Notes under the pieces: model-generated
What the model saw: only the letters and a program-made list of their open reading frames with translations
Database searches by the model: none
What the model was told of the DNA's origin: nothing
Made by a program: the position numbers and the translations under genes
Source of the DNA: Heliocybe sulcata
Taxonomy: Eukaryota > Basidiomycota > Agaricomycetes > Gloeophyllales > Gloeophyllaceae
Reading direction: 5' to 3'
Assembly (NCBI GenBank): GCA_004369045.1
Contig: ML213518.1
Location: 216,257-280,256 of the forward strand
Length of the DNA: 64,000 nucleotides
Shown here: one piece after another, positions 12,232-21,661 of the stretch
Position numbering within the stretch: position 1 is the first letter of the stretch
How the letters are laid out: the number at the start of each line of letters is the position of its first letter

Positions 12232-12880
12232 ATGGCCTACCAATTCACCACCACAGCCGACATCGACTCCGAATCGCCCTGGGACGAGAGCCCGTCCGAC
12301 TCGAAGCACAATGAAGACGCGCAGTGGACCAGGCTCGAGAACGAATTCACCACTGTCCGTCTCACCTACCCATCCTCCATTCGCGTCTCACCTCTCCCCA
12401 CAGGCAGGCTACCGCGAGGGCATCACCGCCGGCAAAGAGGCCGCCCTGCAACAAGGCTTCGACGCCGGCTTCGCCCACATCGTCCCCCTCGGCCGCTCCA
12501 TCGGGATGCTCCGCGGCCTCTCCTCCGCCCTCCTCGCCTTCCTCGCCGACCAGCCGGAGCTGCTCGACGAAGCCAAGGCCATCTCGACCCAGCTCGCGCG
12601 TATCAGGTTCTCGGATGTGAACCCGCGGGACGAGGAGGCGGAGCAGCATGCGTTGGAGCACCTCGCAGATGGGGAGGACGGGGTGGAGACAGAGATGCAG
12701 GGCGGGGAGGGCGGTGCGGAGAGGAGGGGGATGGAGGCGCTGGAGGATATGATGGCGGGTATGGGCGGGGGTGGAGACAGTGCTGGGAGGCCGACGGTGG
12801 AGGATGTGGCGAGGTTGAGGGAGCGGTTGGAGAGGCTGGCCAGGGGCATGGGCTTGGATGGGGCGGTGGATATGAGTTGA
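12232..12880 (+). CDS. YAE1: Yae1-type adaptor for Rli1/ABCE1 Fe-S cluster loading
   Basis: Yae1 works with Lto1 to recruit the cytosolic iron-sulfur targeting complex to the ABC protein Rli1/ABCE1. Exon 1 (12232-12354) ends WTRLENEFTT. After the intron 12355-12403 the protein continues AGYREGITAGKEAALQQGF, the repeated glycine pattern (deca-GX3 motif) that defines the family. A helical stretch (RSIGMLRGLSSALLAFL) and an acidic, glycine-rich tail follow. The donor is the less common GTCCGT, but frame and motif both require this splice. The length of about 199 residues is normal for fungal Yae1. The ATG at 12232 lies in a good context (TGCC before ATG). Confidence 0.87.
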
Positions 12881-13365
12881 TGGTGTTATTGGTGGAGGAG
12901 TGGATTTGGAGGAGATGTCCGCCGTGGTGGAATTCTTTGTGAGTCCTTTCCACTCTCCACACAAGAATTGTGTTTAATCCCAAATAGCGTATGGCTACCC
13001 GAACGCAAGGGCAAGACAGGATCAGAAGAAGCACAGCCATCAAGGCTCACACCGTTGCGTGTACGTGTTTGTTAACGTCTATACCCAGTGCGACTCATGA
13101 CGCGTCTTGTCTTAGCGTTGACAGGAGGGAAGAATAGCACAGGAGAAGACCTCCAGGGACATCGATACGGAGCAGCCGAACTATGTTGTATAATGACGAC
13201 TAGGAATGCAGCAATGTCTCCCCCGAGTCCACCGTAGCTATATCACCCGCACGGAGAGAATAGGGATATGCATTGCCTAGCGAGATATTGTACATGCACA
13301 TTATCAGCTCCATTCATCTTCTCGCAACACTCGCCTTCCTCAAGCTACGTTCCTGCCATCCCCCC
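12881..13365. other. Convergent intergenic region between YAE1 and ZNG1
   Basis: About 485 bases between two convergent genes; it should carry both 3' untranslated regions. No coding signal, repeat or RNA gene was seen. Confidence 0.5.
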
Positions 13366-14997
13366 TCACCCACCCGCAACCGCGGCCAAACTCTTCCTCA
13401 CATCCTCACCCAGCCCCTTCCCAATAAACACCAACTTGCCCACCTCGCCCTGCCCCACCCCCTCACCCTCTTCCACCTCCGCAATATCATATATACTCCG
13501 CACGCCCTGCAGCACGTACGTCTTGCCTGCCGTGGTTTTGAACATGCCTTTGCACCTGAGGACCTCCAGCGATGAGTGCGCCTGGGAGGAGGGGAGCGTG
13601 CCCTCCCAGAGCACCGTGCGTATCCACTCGTCCAGCTTCTCGAACCGCTCGGGGGACAGCGGCGGCACAGGCACCTGCAAGCTCGAGATCCCGCGCACTT
13701 CATAGTGCGTCGGGCCTGCATGGTCATGCTCGTGCTCGCACCCGTCGTCATGCTCGTGCGCGTGGTGATCAGGAGCGGACACGCGCGAGGCATACGCGTC
13801 GATGCCCACGATCTTGCCCAGGTCCACCTCGGCTCTGACGGTGCGGTGTACTGTCACAGCCGGGTTCACTTTGCGTATGAGGGCTTCGGTTTCGGAGAGG
13901 AGAGAGGGAGACGCGAGGTCGGATTTGTTGAGGAGAACGACGTCGGCCGAGGCGACTTGTCTAGTATACGACAGTCGCACTCGGGTCAAGAAGCGGGGGA
14001 GAATGGATGCAGAGGAAAACGTACCGTAGGCTTTCGCCGACACCGTCGACGGCTTCGTCTTCTAGCATTTGCTAGCGTGACATGAGTTGAAAGACAGCAG
14101 AGGGTGAGAGGTCGGCGATGTACCTTGCGACCAAACACGGCGTCCACGACACACACCACCCCATCGAGCTTGATATCCCTCCCCAACCCCGCCGCGTACT
14201 CCTCATTCTGCCAAAATATCGATGCTATCGGTCCTATTCATCTCCTCAGCCTGCAGTTCACCCAATAACCACGACATGTCCACGCACCTGGATCCGCAAG
14301 GCCAGTAGTCTCCAGCAAGATATAATCAAACGCGCCCTTCTTCTGCATGAGCTTCTCGATGGCGGCGACGCCCACGTCTTTGATGCTGCAGCAGAGACAG
14401 CCGTTCGCGAGCTCGAGGACTTCTTCGGAGCCGAGGTCTGAGGTGGAGTCGTCGGGGGAGGAGACGTTGATTGTGCGCGCTAAGAGAAGGATTGGTGTCG
14501 GTAAATGACGTAGGAGAAGAACGAGGACGGGTGGTCGTGGGCACTTACATACATTCGATGTCCTACACGAAGAGAGGGTTATTAGGAATGAAGGGGAAAC
14601 GGGGAGAGTCTGCGTACTGCAGTGTCTCCGAACTCGTTCATGATGACTGCTATACGGTACCCGTGCCGTTCTGTCAGGATACGTCTGTATGGGAGCTTAG
14701 CATGGCTGCTAGCAAGGAAACATAGAAAAGGCGGACCTAACGAGCGTGGATTTGCCCGCTCCCAAAAAGCCGCATATTATCGTCAAGGGAACGCCGCCTT
14801 TCTCGGTGGTTGGTTCTTCATTTAGGGCTGATGTCTCGACTAGGGCACTGCAGGTCATGTCAGCTGCTGCAAGAGAGGTAGCGACGGGGGACGTACGGTA
14901 CATCTTCGTCTATGTCGACGAGGACGCTGCGTTGACTGTGTTAATATCGTCGAGTCTGCTTCGGCGACATAGCTCACGGAATATCGTCTTCTTCCAT
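13366..14997 (-). CDS. ZNG1: ZNG1/CBWD-type zinc metallochaperone GTPase (CobW/COG0523)
   Basis: G3E-family GTPase that delivers zinc to methionine aminopeptidase in the ZNG1 branch. The start at 14997 gives MEEDDIP, an acidic N-terminal motif of the family. Introns follow at 14977-14936, 14896-14848 (rebuilding DEDVPALVE), 14736-14685, 14617-14563, 14552-14480 and others. Motifs in order are [16 protein letters not shown] (P-loop), [44 protein letters not shown] (CxCC metal site), [20 protein letters not shown] and LLNKSD (NKxD). A His/Asp/Glu-rich loop near 13720-13790 ([17 protein letters not shown]) can bind metal. The C-terminal CobW_C domain ends near the stop at 13366. The coding exon at 14562-14553 is only 10 nt long, and frame and family sequence both demand it. 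At least eight exons are needed. Confidence 0.92.
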
Positions 14998-15107
14998 GAC
15001 TTGGATAAAGAATGTTTCGGATAACGGTTATTGCTGTACAAACGATCGACAAGTCAAAGCAAAACAAAGCAGCTAAGCGGAATCATCCGGGCCGCTTTCC
15101 AGCTTGG

Positions 15108-15194
15108 CCACGTCGCGATCACGTGCAGCCACGTCGATCGTAAATTGGCAAGGAATTGCCACATCCACTCTCTTGCCACATCTCTCTTGCCACA
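15108..15194. promoter_or_regulatory. Divergent ZNG1/HUT1 promoter with E-box and TTGCCACA repeats
   Basis: The start codons of ZNG1 (minus, 14997) and HUT1 (plus, 15222) are 224 bases apart, so this is a shared upstream region. It has a CACGTG palindrome at 15120-15125 flanked by two CCACGTC copies (15108-15114 and 15129-15135). Three copies of TTGCCACA follow at 15156, 15173 and 15187. The repetition within 90 bases suggests factor-binding sites (E-box/bZIP type for CACGTG), but which protein binds and which gene responds is unknown. Confidence 0.4.
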
Positions 15195-15221
15195 AGTAGC
15201 CAGAATCCGTCTAGACAAACC

Positions 15222-16708
15222 ATGTCTCTAATAAGGCAGGTACCTGACAAAATTATTGTGGTTCTAATACGTTGATGATTGCAATAACTCCTGTAGGCTG
15301 GTAGTCTGCGTTTCCGGCGTGTACGCCATGTTTCTGGTGCGTCTCGCTAACGATTGGGTGATAAATTCAATTCCTCACCGTGGTTTACAATAAAAGCTAT
15401 GGGCCATAGCACAGGAACGGCGTACGTTTGCTCAGATCCATTCAAGCGAAAATACACTAATCCCGCTTGTCCGTACAACTAGTTTCCGTTCCGTTCCGCG
15501 CGACCATCCCTCCACACTCTTCCGACAAGTTTCACTTCCCCATCTTTATGGGAACATGTCAGAGCATCCTGTCGTCCCTATCTGCGCTAGTATATCTTCT
15601 TGTACGCCGACCTCCGACGTCTGCGATATCATTAAGCCAACTGCTCGGGCTCGAGCCGCCTTCGCATGGCAAGGCGAATGGAACCGCTGGACCTAGCTCC
15701 AACGGCGATAGCAAGATGAATGGAGCAGCGCCCACTCCCCACTCTGCTCCCTCCCGACCACTGCTCACCTCCCTCCTCCACCTTTCCCTCCTCTCCACCT
15801 TCGCAGCGCCCTTCGGCTTCGCCTCCCTCTCCCACATCTCCTACCCCTTCCTCGTCCTCGCAAAGTCCTGCAAGCTCGTCCCCGTCATGCTCATGAACGT
15901 CCTCGTCTACCGCCGCCGCTTTGCCCGCTACAAGTACTTCGTCGTCGCCCTCGTCACCTCCGGCATCGCTCTCTTCATGCACTTTGGCGACAAGTCCAAG
16001 TCGCATGGTAAGTCAAAGAGCGCGGACGCGGATGCCGGGAAGAAGCCTCTTCTCGGTCTCGTGTATCTCTTGATTAACCTGATCCTGGACGGATTGACGA
16101 ACTCAACGCAAGACCACATCTTCTCCCAGCACCGCCATCTGACTGGTCAACAGATGATGTTTTGGATGAACGCCTTCGGGACCTTGATATCCACCCTCTT
16201 GGCTGTCCTTCCGCTTCCGTATATACCCGTCATTCACCCCTCCCATGGCTCGCACGGCGAATTCCAGGAAGCAGTAGCATTCTTGAGGACACACGAGGGA
16301 GCCGCGAAGGCACTGCTAGGCTTTGCAATGACCGGTGCCGTCGGTCAGCTCTTTATTTTCGAAACGCTAGCGCATTTCGGCAGCCTCACGCTCGTGTACG
16401 TCTCCATGTTGATCTGTCTTCTCCTTCATCCGGTACTCATACTTCGGCTTCCTAGCACCATAACGCTTACTCGCAAGCTCTTTACGATGCTCCTCTCCGT
16501 CGTGGTCTACAATCATACCCTAACTCCAGGCCAGTGGCTCGGCGCCGCCGTGGTGTTTGCTGGCATCTGCTTAGAGGCCTACGTCAAGCGGAGAGGTGCG
16601 TACTCGATATTGATGGTTGCTAGTGTTTCCATTGACTGGGATTGCGCAGAGGTCCATGCGAAACGTATCATCCAGGAGAAGGAGAAGGCGGATATCAAGC
16701 AGCTTTAG
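15222..16708 (+). CDS. HUT1: HUT1/SLC35B1-type ER nucleotide-sugar or ATP/ADP transporter
   Basis: Multi-pass ER membrane carrier of the SLC35B family (UDP-galactose transporter homolog in yeast; SLC35B1 is an ER ATP/ADP exchanger in animals). Exons are 15222-15235 (MSLIR), 15297-15336 (LVVCVSGVYAMFL), 15397-15421 (LWAIAQER), 15483-16595, and a last exon from 16650. Family motifs are LAKSCKLVPVML, the LDGLTNSTQDHIF block, QQMMFWMNAFGTL, GQLFIFETLAHFGSL and the GQWLGAAVVFAGI block near the C terminus. The first intron (15236-15296) must use a GC donor (AAG|GCAGGT), because the nearby GT donor breaks the frame. The last intron (16596-16649) is 54 nt and in frame, so it could be retained. A hydrophilic Gly/Asn/Ser insert (about residues 90-115) is an odd loop. 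Confidence 0.88.
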
Positions 16709-16959
16709 ACCGCCAATTTCAGGATGATATCCCGTAAAGCTGTACGCCTCTGCCAACTCGGCATGTCTTTGGATATAAATACTGAGAATTGGACAACACA
16801 GACGGACGATACAAGACTGCCATATGTAACCTATTCTGCTTGGGGTAATCTTATAGAGCACGCCTCTCCTGCGAAGTCCTAGAACCCTCGCGATCTCTAA
16901 TCTCAAGTTTCAGTCTTGCATACGCAACGAGGACCAGATGCACTTACCGGTCCCACGGC

Positions 16960-19900
16960 TCACTGTGACTGATTGCGTATCTCTTCGAAGCGCTTTACAA
17001 CAGTACGGATGTTCGGGCGGAGAGCAGGGTCACGGGCCCAGCAGGTTTCCATGAAACTCCACACGTCGTTGGGGATCTTGAGTCCTCCTTGTGGTCTCGG
17101 TGGGCTTCTGCCCAAGTATACTTCCGACAAAATGTGGTCATTCAATGTTGTCCCCGTGAACGGTCGCTCGCCAGAGTAGACCTGAAGTATCGCATGCCCT
17201 AATCATCAATAGTCCATGCACCCGTACTCCATACATACCTCCAAGCAGACACGAGCAAATGAGTAGACATCAGCTAGGGCTGCGATGTCAACGCCGGACA
17301 GAACAGTTTCGTAATCGGTGAAAAGTATTTCAGGTGCCGTGTACCGGGCACTACGAGACCACTCCGGCCAGAGCCCGTGTGCACAATGGCACCTACCAAA
17401 ACCCCCGATCCTTGCGTGCCCGCTGTCATCGATCAATATGTTCGACTGCCCATGTTCGTTATGGTAGTGAAAAGCAATAGCCGGCATGCCACGTACCGGC
17501 TTTAGATTTCCATGCGCAATACCCAGCCAGTGGAGATAGGCAAGCCCTCGTGCAACTGGATACAACCCAGTCAACATGCAGTTACGTACAAGGTCAGTAG
17601 AGTGTATTCGCTAAGTTATATAACCAGGATCGCTCCAAGCCAATCAGCGGATAGAAATGGTCGAAGATTCCTTTCCTGGGCGTTCCTTAATACTGGTTAT
17701 ATAACCTAGCAAATACACTCTAGTCTGAGCATATCGCTTACCAGCCTACTGACAACCGCGCTCGAGCGGTTCGTGTCAAGATAATCGTTGATGGTGCCGT
17801 TGGCCATCCACGGCGACAGAAATACTCCGATTACAGTGGAAGTTGCTTTATCCTCAACAAGGAAGGGAATGATATTTGCATGATCTGTTTGAGACCATAA
17901 GTGCACTGCATGTGCTGCAATCTGGTTTATGTAAAGAACAAGGTCAATGCGTGAGGTTATTTCCATTCAGTCCGAATACCTTCTTGTCCCGAGGGAGGCA
18001 CTGTAGTTTCACGGCGACCTGCATCAGCTGGCCATCGTCGCAGCGCACGGTGCTCCGGTAAATAGGCCCGGTCTCGCCTTTCGTTGCATGGGCAGTAGGC
18101 AATTCATATTCGCAACGCCGTAGATCTAGAGTGCGAGAAGAGCTGTCCCTTCCTAAGTCCCCAGGTATACTGGAGAAAAATATATCAGGTGCGGGTGAGC
18201 CTGCGAGCCATCGAGCGAAGAACTATTCATGCAATGAAATGATCAGTATCATCCATCGGATACAGCGTGTCCATGGTTATACTCACACTTTTAGGCAGGA
18301 ATCTACGACGAGTTCTCAAGAGTTGGTGCAACGCACTGAAAGGCAGGTTGCAGCCACACTCGAACTCGGACGTAAACGTTTCCTGGTCAATCCTACGAAA
18401 ATCTAGGGAGAGCAAGTCCATTATATCTTCCTCGAGATTAGACGATACTGATGGTAAGTCGAATACGGTGGAAAGCCAGCCGAAGACATGTCCAGTATTG
18501 GTAATGAATTTGTCTTTCGTCTGCTGATCCACCAGCCCTTGGTTCATCCCGTATTTGATCACCAGTTCCGATAGTTTTTCGTCGACATATCTCTGCATAT
18601 CGCTAAGCTCACGCAAGGGGGCGCTGCATGGTGATACAAAACACTTTGACGGCGCAATAGCGCATAGGCCCTCATAGATACCCTCGGTCGGCCTGGCGGT
18701 CAGCAGAACCCTGAAGCCCTGACGCCCGGCCGGTTTCCGGCGGGAGCAGAGCTGTTGAAGCAGCTCGAGTCCTCCGTGGCATCCGTCTAGTGCATCCAGT
18801 ACTATGAGAACTGAATGCCTGAACTCACTGGGATTCAGGTGTCCCAGCGGTTCAGCAATCAGCTTCTCGAATTGGTTATACGGTCCAATGGGAATCTGTC
18901 CCTCGAGAGCACTTAGAAGCCGGGGGCGAAAGGCGGGAAATGTGCGAGCCAGCTCGCAGGCGATAGTGGGGAAGACATGTCGTAGGCTGTTTCGATGTGG
19001 GTCCTGCTTTGAAAAGAAGAAACACGCCACGGGTACTTCCTCTGCTGCAAGTAGGCTTGCTACAGTGTGGCAGACGGTCGTTTTCCCCGTCCACGCCGTA
19101 TCGCACATATAACCGATCACGGGATTATTGAGATCCTCGCTTTTGGCGAATGTCGTGATCTCGTCGATCAAGGCTCTGCGAGTGCCTATGAAACAGCCAC
19201 GTTCCTGGGACCATCCGTTGTCTACGATAACGCGTTCACGAAGTCTCGAGAAACCTGTCGTGACCGTGTCAAATGTCCAATCAGGGTAAGATGTAACGAT
19301 TAAAATACCTTCTGTCATAGCGTGCAAGTTGGCTCGCGGTTTGTCGCCAGATTCGGCGCTGACTTCATTCAAATCCCGTGGCGATGCAGCGCGGTTCTCC
19401 TCGCATGCACGCCTGAGGAAGAAACGCGACAATGCGGCAGTAATGACAGGGCTATGACCGGCATCCAGCGCCAAAGCAAACATGGGATCGGCCGAGGATT
19501 CCATGTAGCGAGAGAAAGAAGGATGCATCACTTCACCATTGTGAGTCAGAACCGAGCGCAGCGACTGGATAATCATGTCAACTTCCTCTTGATTTCTGTC
19601 TAGGATGACGGCTATCGCTTTGAGTCCTATCTGATAGCGCCTTCCATAGATGATGAATGCGAGGACCTCTATGAAGATGCATTGCAGACTGGGTTCTTCC
19701 AAGCTTTCGAAGGCAGAACTGAGGATAAACCTATACATATTACGGAGGCCCTTCTCCGGATCAAGGTCATTACTGCCGCTCCCAGCCAATTCAGCCAGGA
19801 GGCGCAGGTTCTTGTCAAGGTAGAAGGTCTTGGATCTCAGCAGGAACTCGCACGCGGTCGAAGCCCAGATGAAAAGACAGCCAGCATTAAGGGCGATCTG

Positions 19901-21661
19901 CATCCTGGTGTAGGAATCTGGCCAAGGTTGCTCCTTCCCATGTTGGCACGCTATTTCCAGGAACTTCCTGTCAAAATAGGTCTGAATGTCCGAGGAATCG
20001 CGCAAAATCGAGGCCTTCCCTAAGAGCGACCGGGAGATTTCAGGGTACCGAGCTAGACCAACATCGAGGCCACTGACTGGCCTTGTTGTTATCACGAATC
20101 GAAGATGCCCTCGCAACGTGGCCTCCGCATCCTGCAGTTTTTTCAATAGCTCCGGTCCCTTGTCACACTCATCGAGTGCATCGAGTAGTACCAGTGACAG
20201 CCGCTTGGCAGGCATGGAAATCGTCAGCGGCTTCAGAAGAAGCTCCTCCAACTGATTCTCCGGATGAGGGATGCCCTTCTCAAGGCATTTGCTGAGGGCT
20301 ATCCGGTAGGCAGGAAGTAAGTTCGCTAGCTGACGAGCAAGGGTCGTAAAGACGTTCTCAAGGGAGCTGCGTTTTGGATCATCACGCGAGAAGAAAAAGC
20401 ATGCTCCAAGTAGTTCTTCTTCCGACAGCCTGTTAGCGAGTGTATGCGAGACGGTGGTCTTGCCCACGCCAGCCATATCGCACAAGTAGCCGATTGGAGG
20501 AAGATCGCGGTCGGTACTGGTGGCGAACTCAAGGAGATTGTTGACCAGAACTTCGCGGGTGCCATCGAGACATGTTCGCTCCCTGGACCAGTTGGCCTCG
20601 GGGACGACATGAACAGCATCCAGCTTAGCAAGGCCTGACAGAACCGCATGGTGAGGTCAGACTACAAAGAAAGTCTATGACGCGGCATACGTTGTTCGGT
20701 AACTACGAGATTGATGTTCCTCTTCATGTCCGCCACGAGGCTCATCTCGTTGAAGACACCCAGCCTCAGTGATGCGTTATGCGATGAAGAGAGGCTGAAC
20801 ATATCCTTACCAGGAGTAGGCTCGTCACATGGTCAAGCATGTCGTCCATTGCCATCCGAAGAGTCTTGGTCGATGCATGTCGCGCGGCACGGTCGAGCAC
20901 ATTGCGCTCCTGCTCTAGCTCTACGAGCCTTTGTAGGTCCCTAAATGCCGGCTTCGCACTTAACTGACACATGACGAGCTAAGCGCTGACATAACAGACT
21001 GGCGCAAGTCGAGGTTGTCCTCATTATATATGCTTTGGAATTCCGCGTCGTACTTGTGTAGAAGGTGCAACCAGTCACGTGTTTTCGCTTTCAATCGTTC
21101 CAGCTCGTCCGCGTTGTCTCGGACATCCTGGCATCGCGGGTCGATATCTGTGAGAAGCCACTAGCTGGCGAGACGCACCTGGACTATCTCGATGCCCTTC
21201 CCCAGGAGGCCTCCTATAGTTTTGAGGTAAGGAAAGTGCTCCAGACATTCCGCCACGTCCATCAGCACCGAGACTCCCAGCCCTACAGATGATAGTAGGT
21301 TGTTCACGGCAGAGGATTCCTCCTTTGGCGCTAGACTGCACACCGAAGGACTGCCGATTCGGGTATGGGAAGATAAATCGGCGTTGTTCTGCGCATCCTT
21401 CATGCAGAAGACGTTGATCAGATAATGTTTGCGAGGCAGCATAGTAGAGCACCTCACCTTTTCCGAGCTCGGCGTTGGACCTGCAGCGTCGATAGTGGAT
21501 GAGCGACCAGGAGCGGGAGAGCGCCGCCGTAAAAATGCGGATTTGAGCCAGTTCTTGACCACAGATGACGGCTCAGGTGCAGGACACGCTGGACGCGACG
21601 AAGAAGGCGAAGCCTTGCCCTTGCCATTCGACGCTCTGGCTCTGGACTTGAATCGATGCAT
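16960..21661 (-). CDS. STAND protein with two NACHT modules and a C-terminal pseudokinase
   Basis: NLR-like signal-transducing NTPase. The N-terminal exons give a basic Ser-rich start (MHRFKSRARASNGKGK), then helical segments (VLMDVAECLEHF; DELERLKAKTRDWLHLLHKY; LEQERNVLDRAARH). NACHT 1 has CDMAGVGKTT (P-loop, about 20485), DALDECDKG (Walker B) and FVITTRP. NACHT 2, about 450 residues on, repeats the layout: RGCFIGTRRALIDEI, CDTAWTGKTT, DALDGCHGG, VLLTARP. After an intron at about 18285-18215 a kinase fold follows: GPIYRSTVRCDDG, QVAVKLQ (beta-3 Lys present), IIPFLVED, LAYLHWLGIAHGNLKPSN, IGGFGRC, YTAPEILF, ADVYSFARVCLEV, ARDPALRPN. HRD is HGN and DFG is GFG, so catalysis is not expected. No start codon precedes the kinase exons in their frame, which supports one fused gene. 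Fungal STAND proteins of this type are linked to non-self recognition; the role here is inferred. Confidence 0.78.
17598..17722. mobile_element. 125-bp MITE-like element with 30-bp terminal inverted repeats
   Basis: The ends 17598-17627 and 17693-17722 are inverted copies of each other (TAGAGTGTATT... and its complement), differing at 2 of 30 positions. Each arm contains the palindrome TTATATAA. The outermost TA on both sides would be the target duplication of a Tc1/mariner-type element; if TA is not counted the arms are 28-29 bp. There is no coding capacity. It lies inside an intron of the pseudokinase part of the STAND gene, 14 to 19 nt after a GTAAGC donor (minus strand, 17741). The assignment rests on structure only; copies elsewhere in the genome would confirm it. 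Confidence 0.65.

Noticed and set aside
16596-16649. 54-nt in-frame segment of HUT1 as coding sequence
   Set aside because: It has a GTGCGT donor, a branch-like TGAC and a GCAG acceptor, and removing it keeps frame. An intron is more likely, though retention cannot be excluded.
19365-19400. tRNA-like TTCAAATCCC element
   Set aside because: It lies inside the STAND coding exon and has no matching acceptor stem or anticodon arm.
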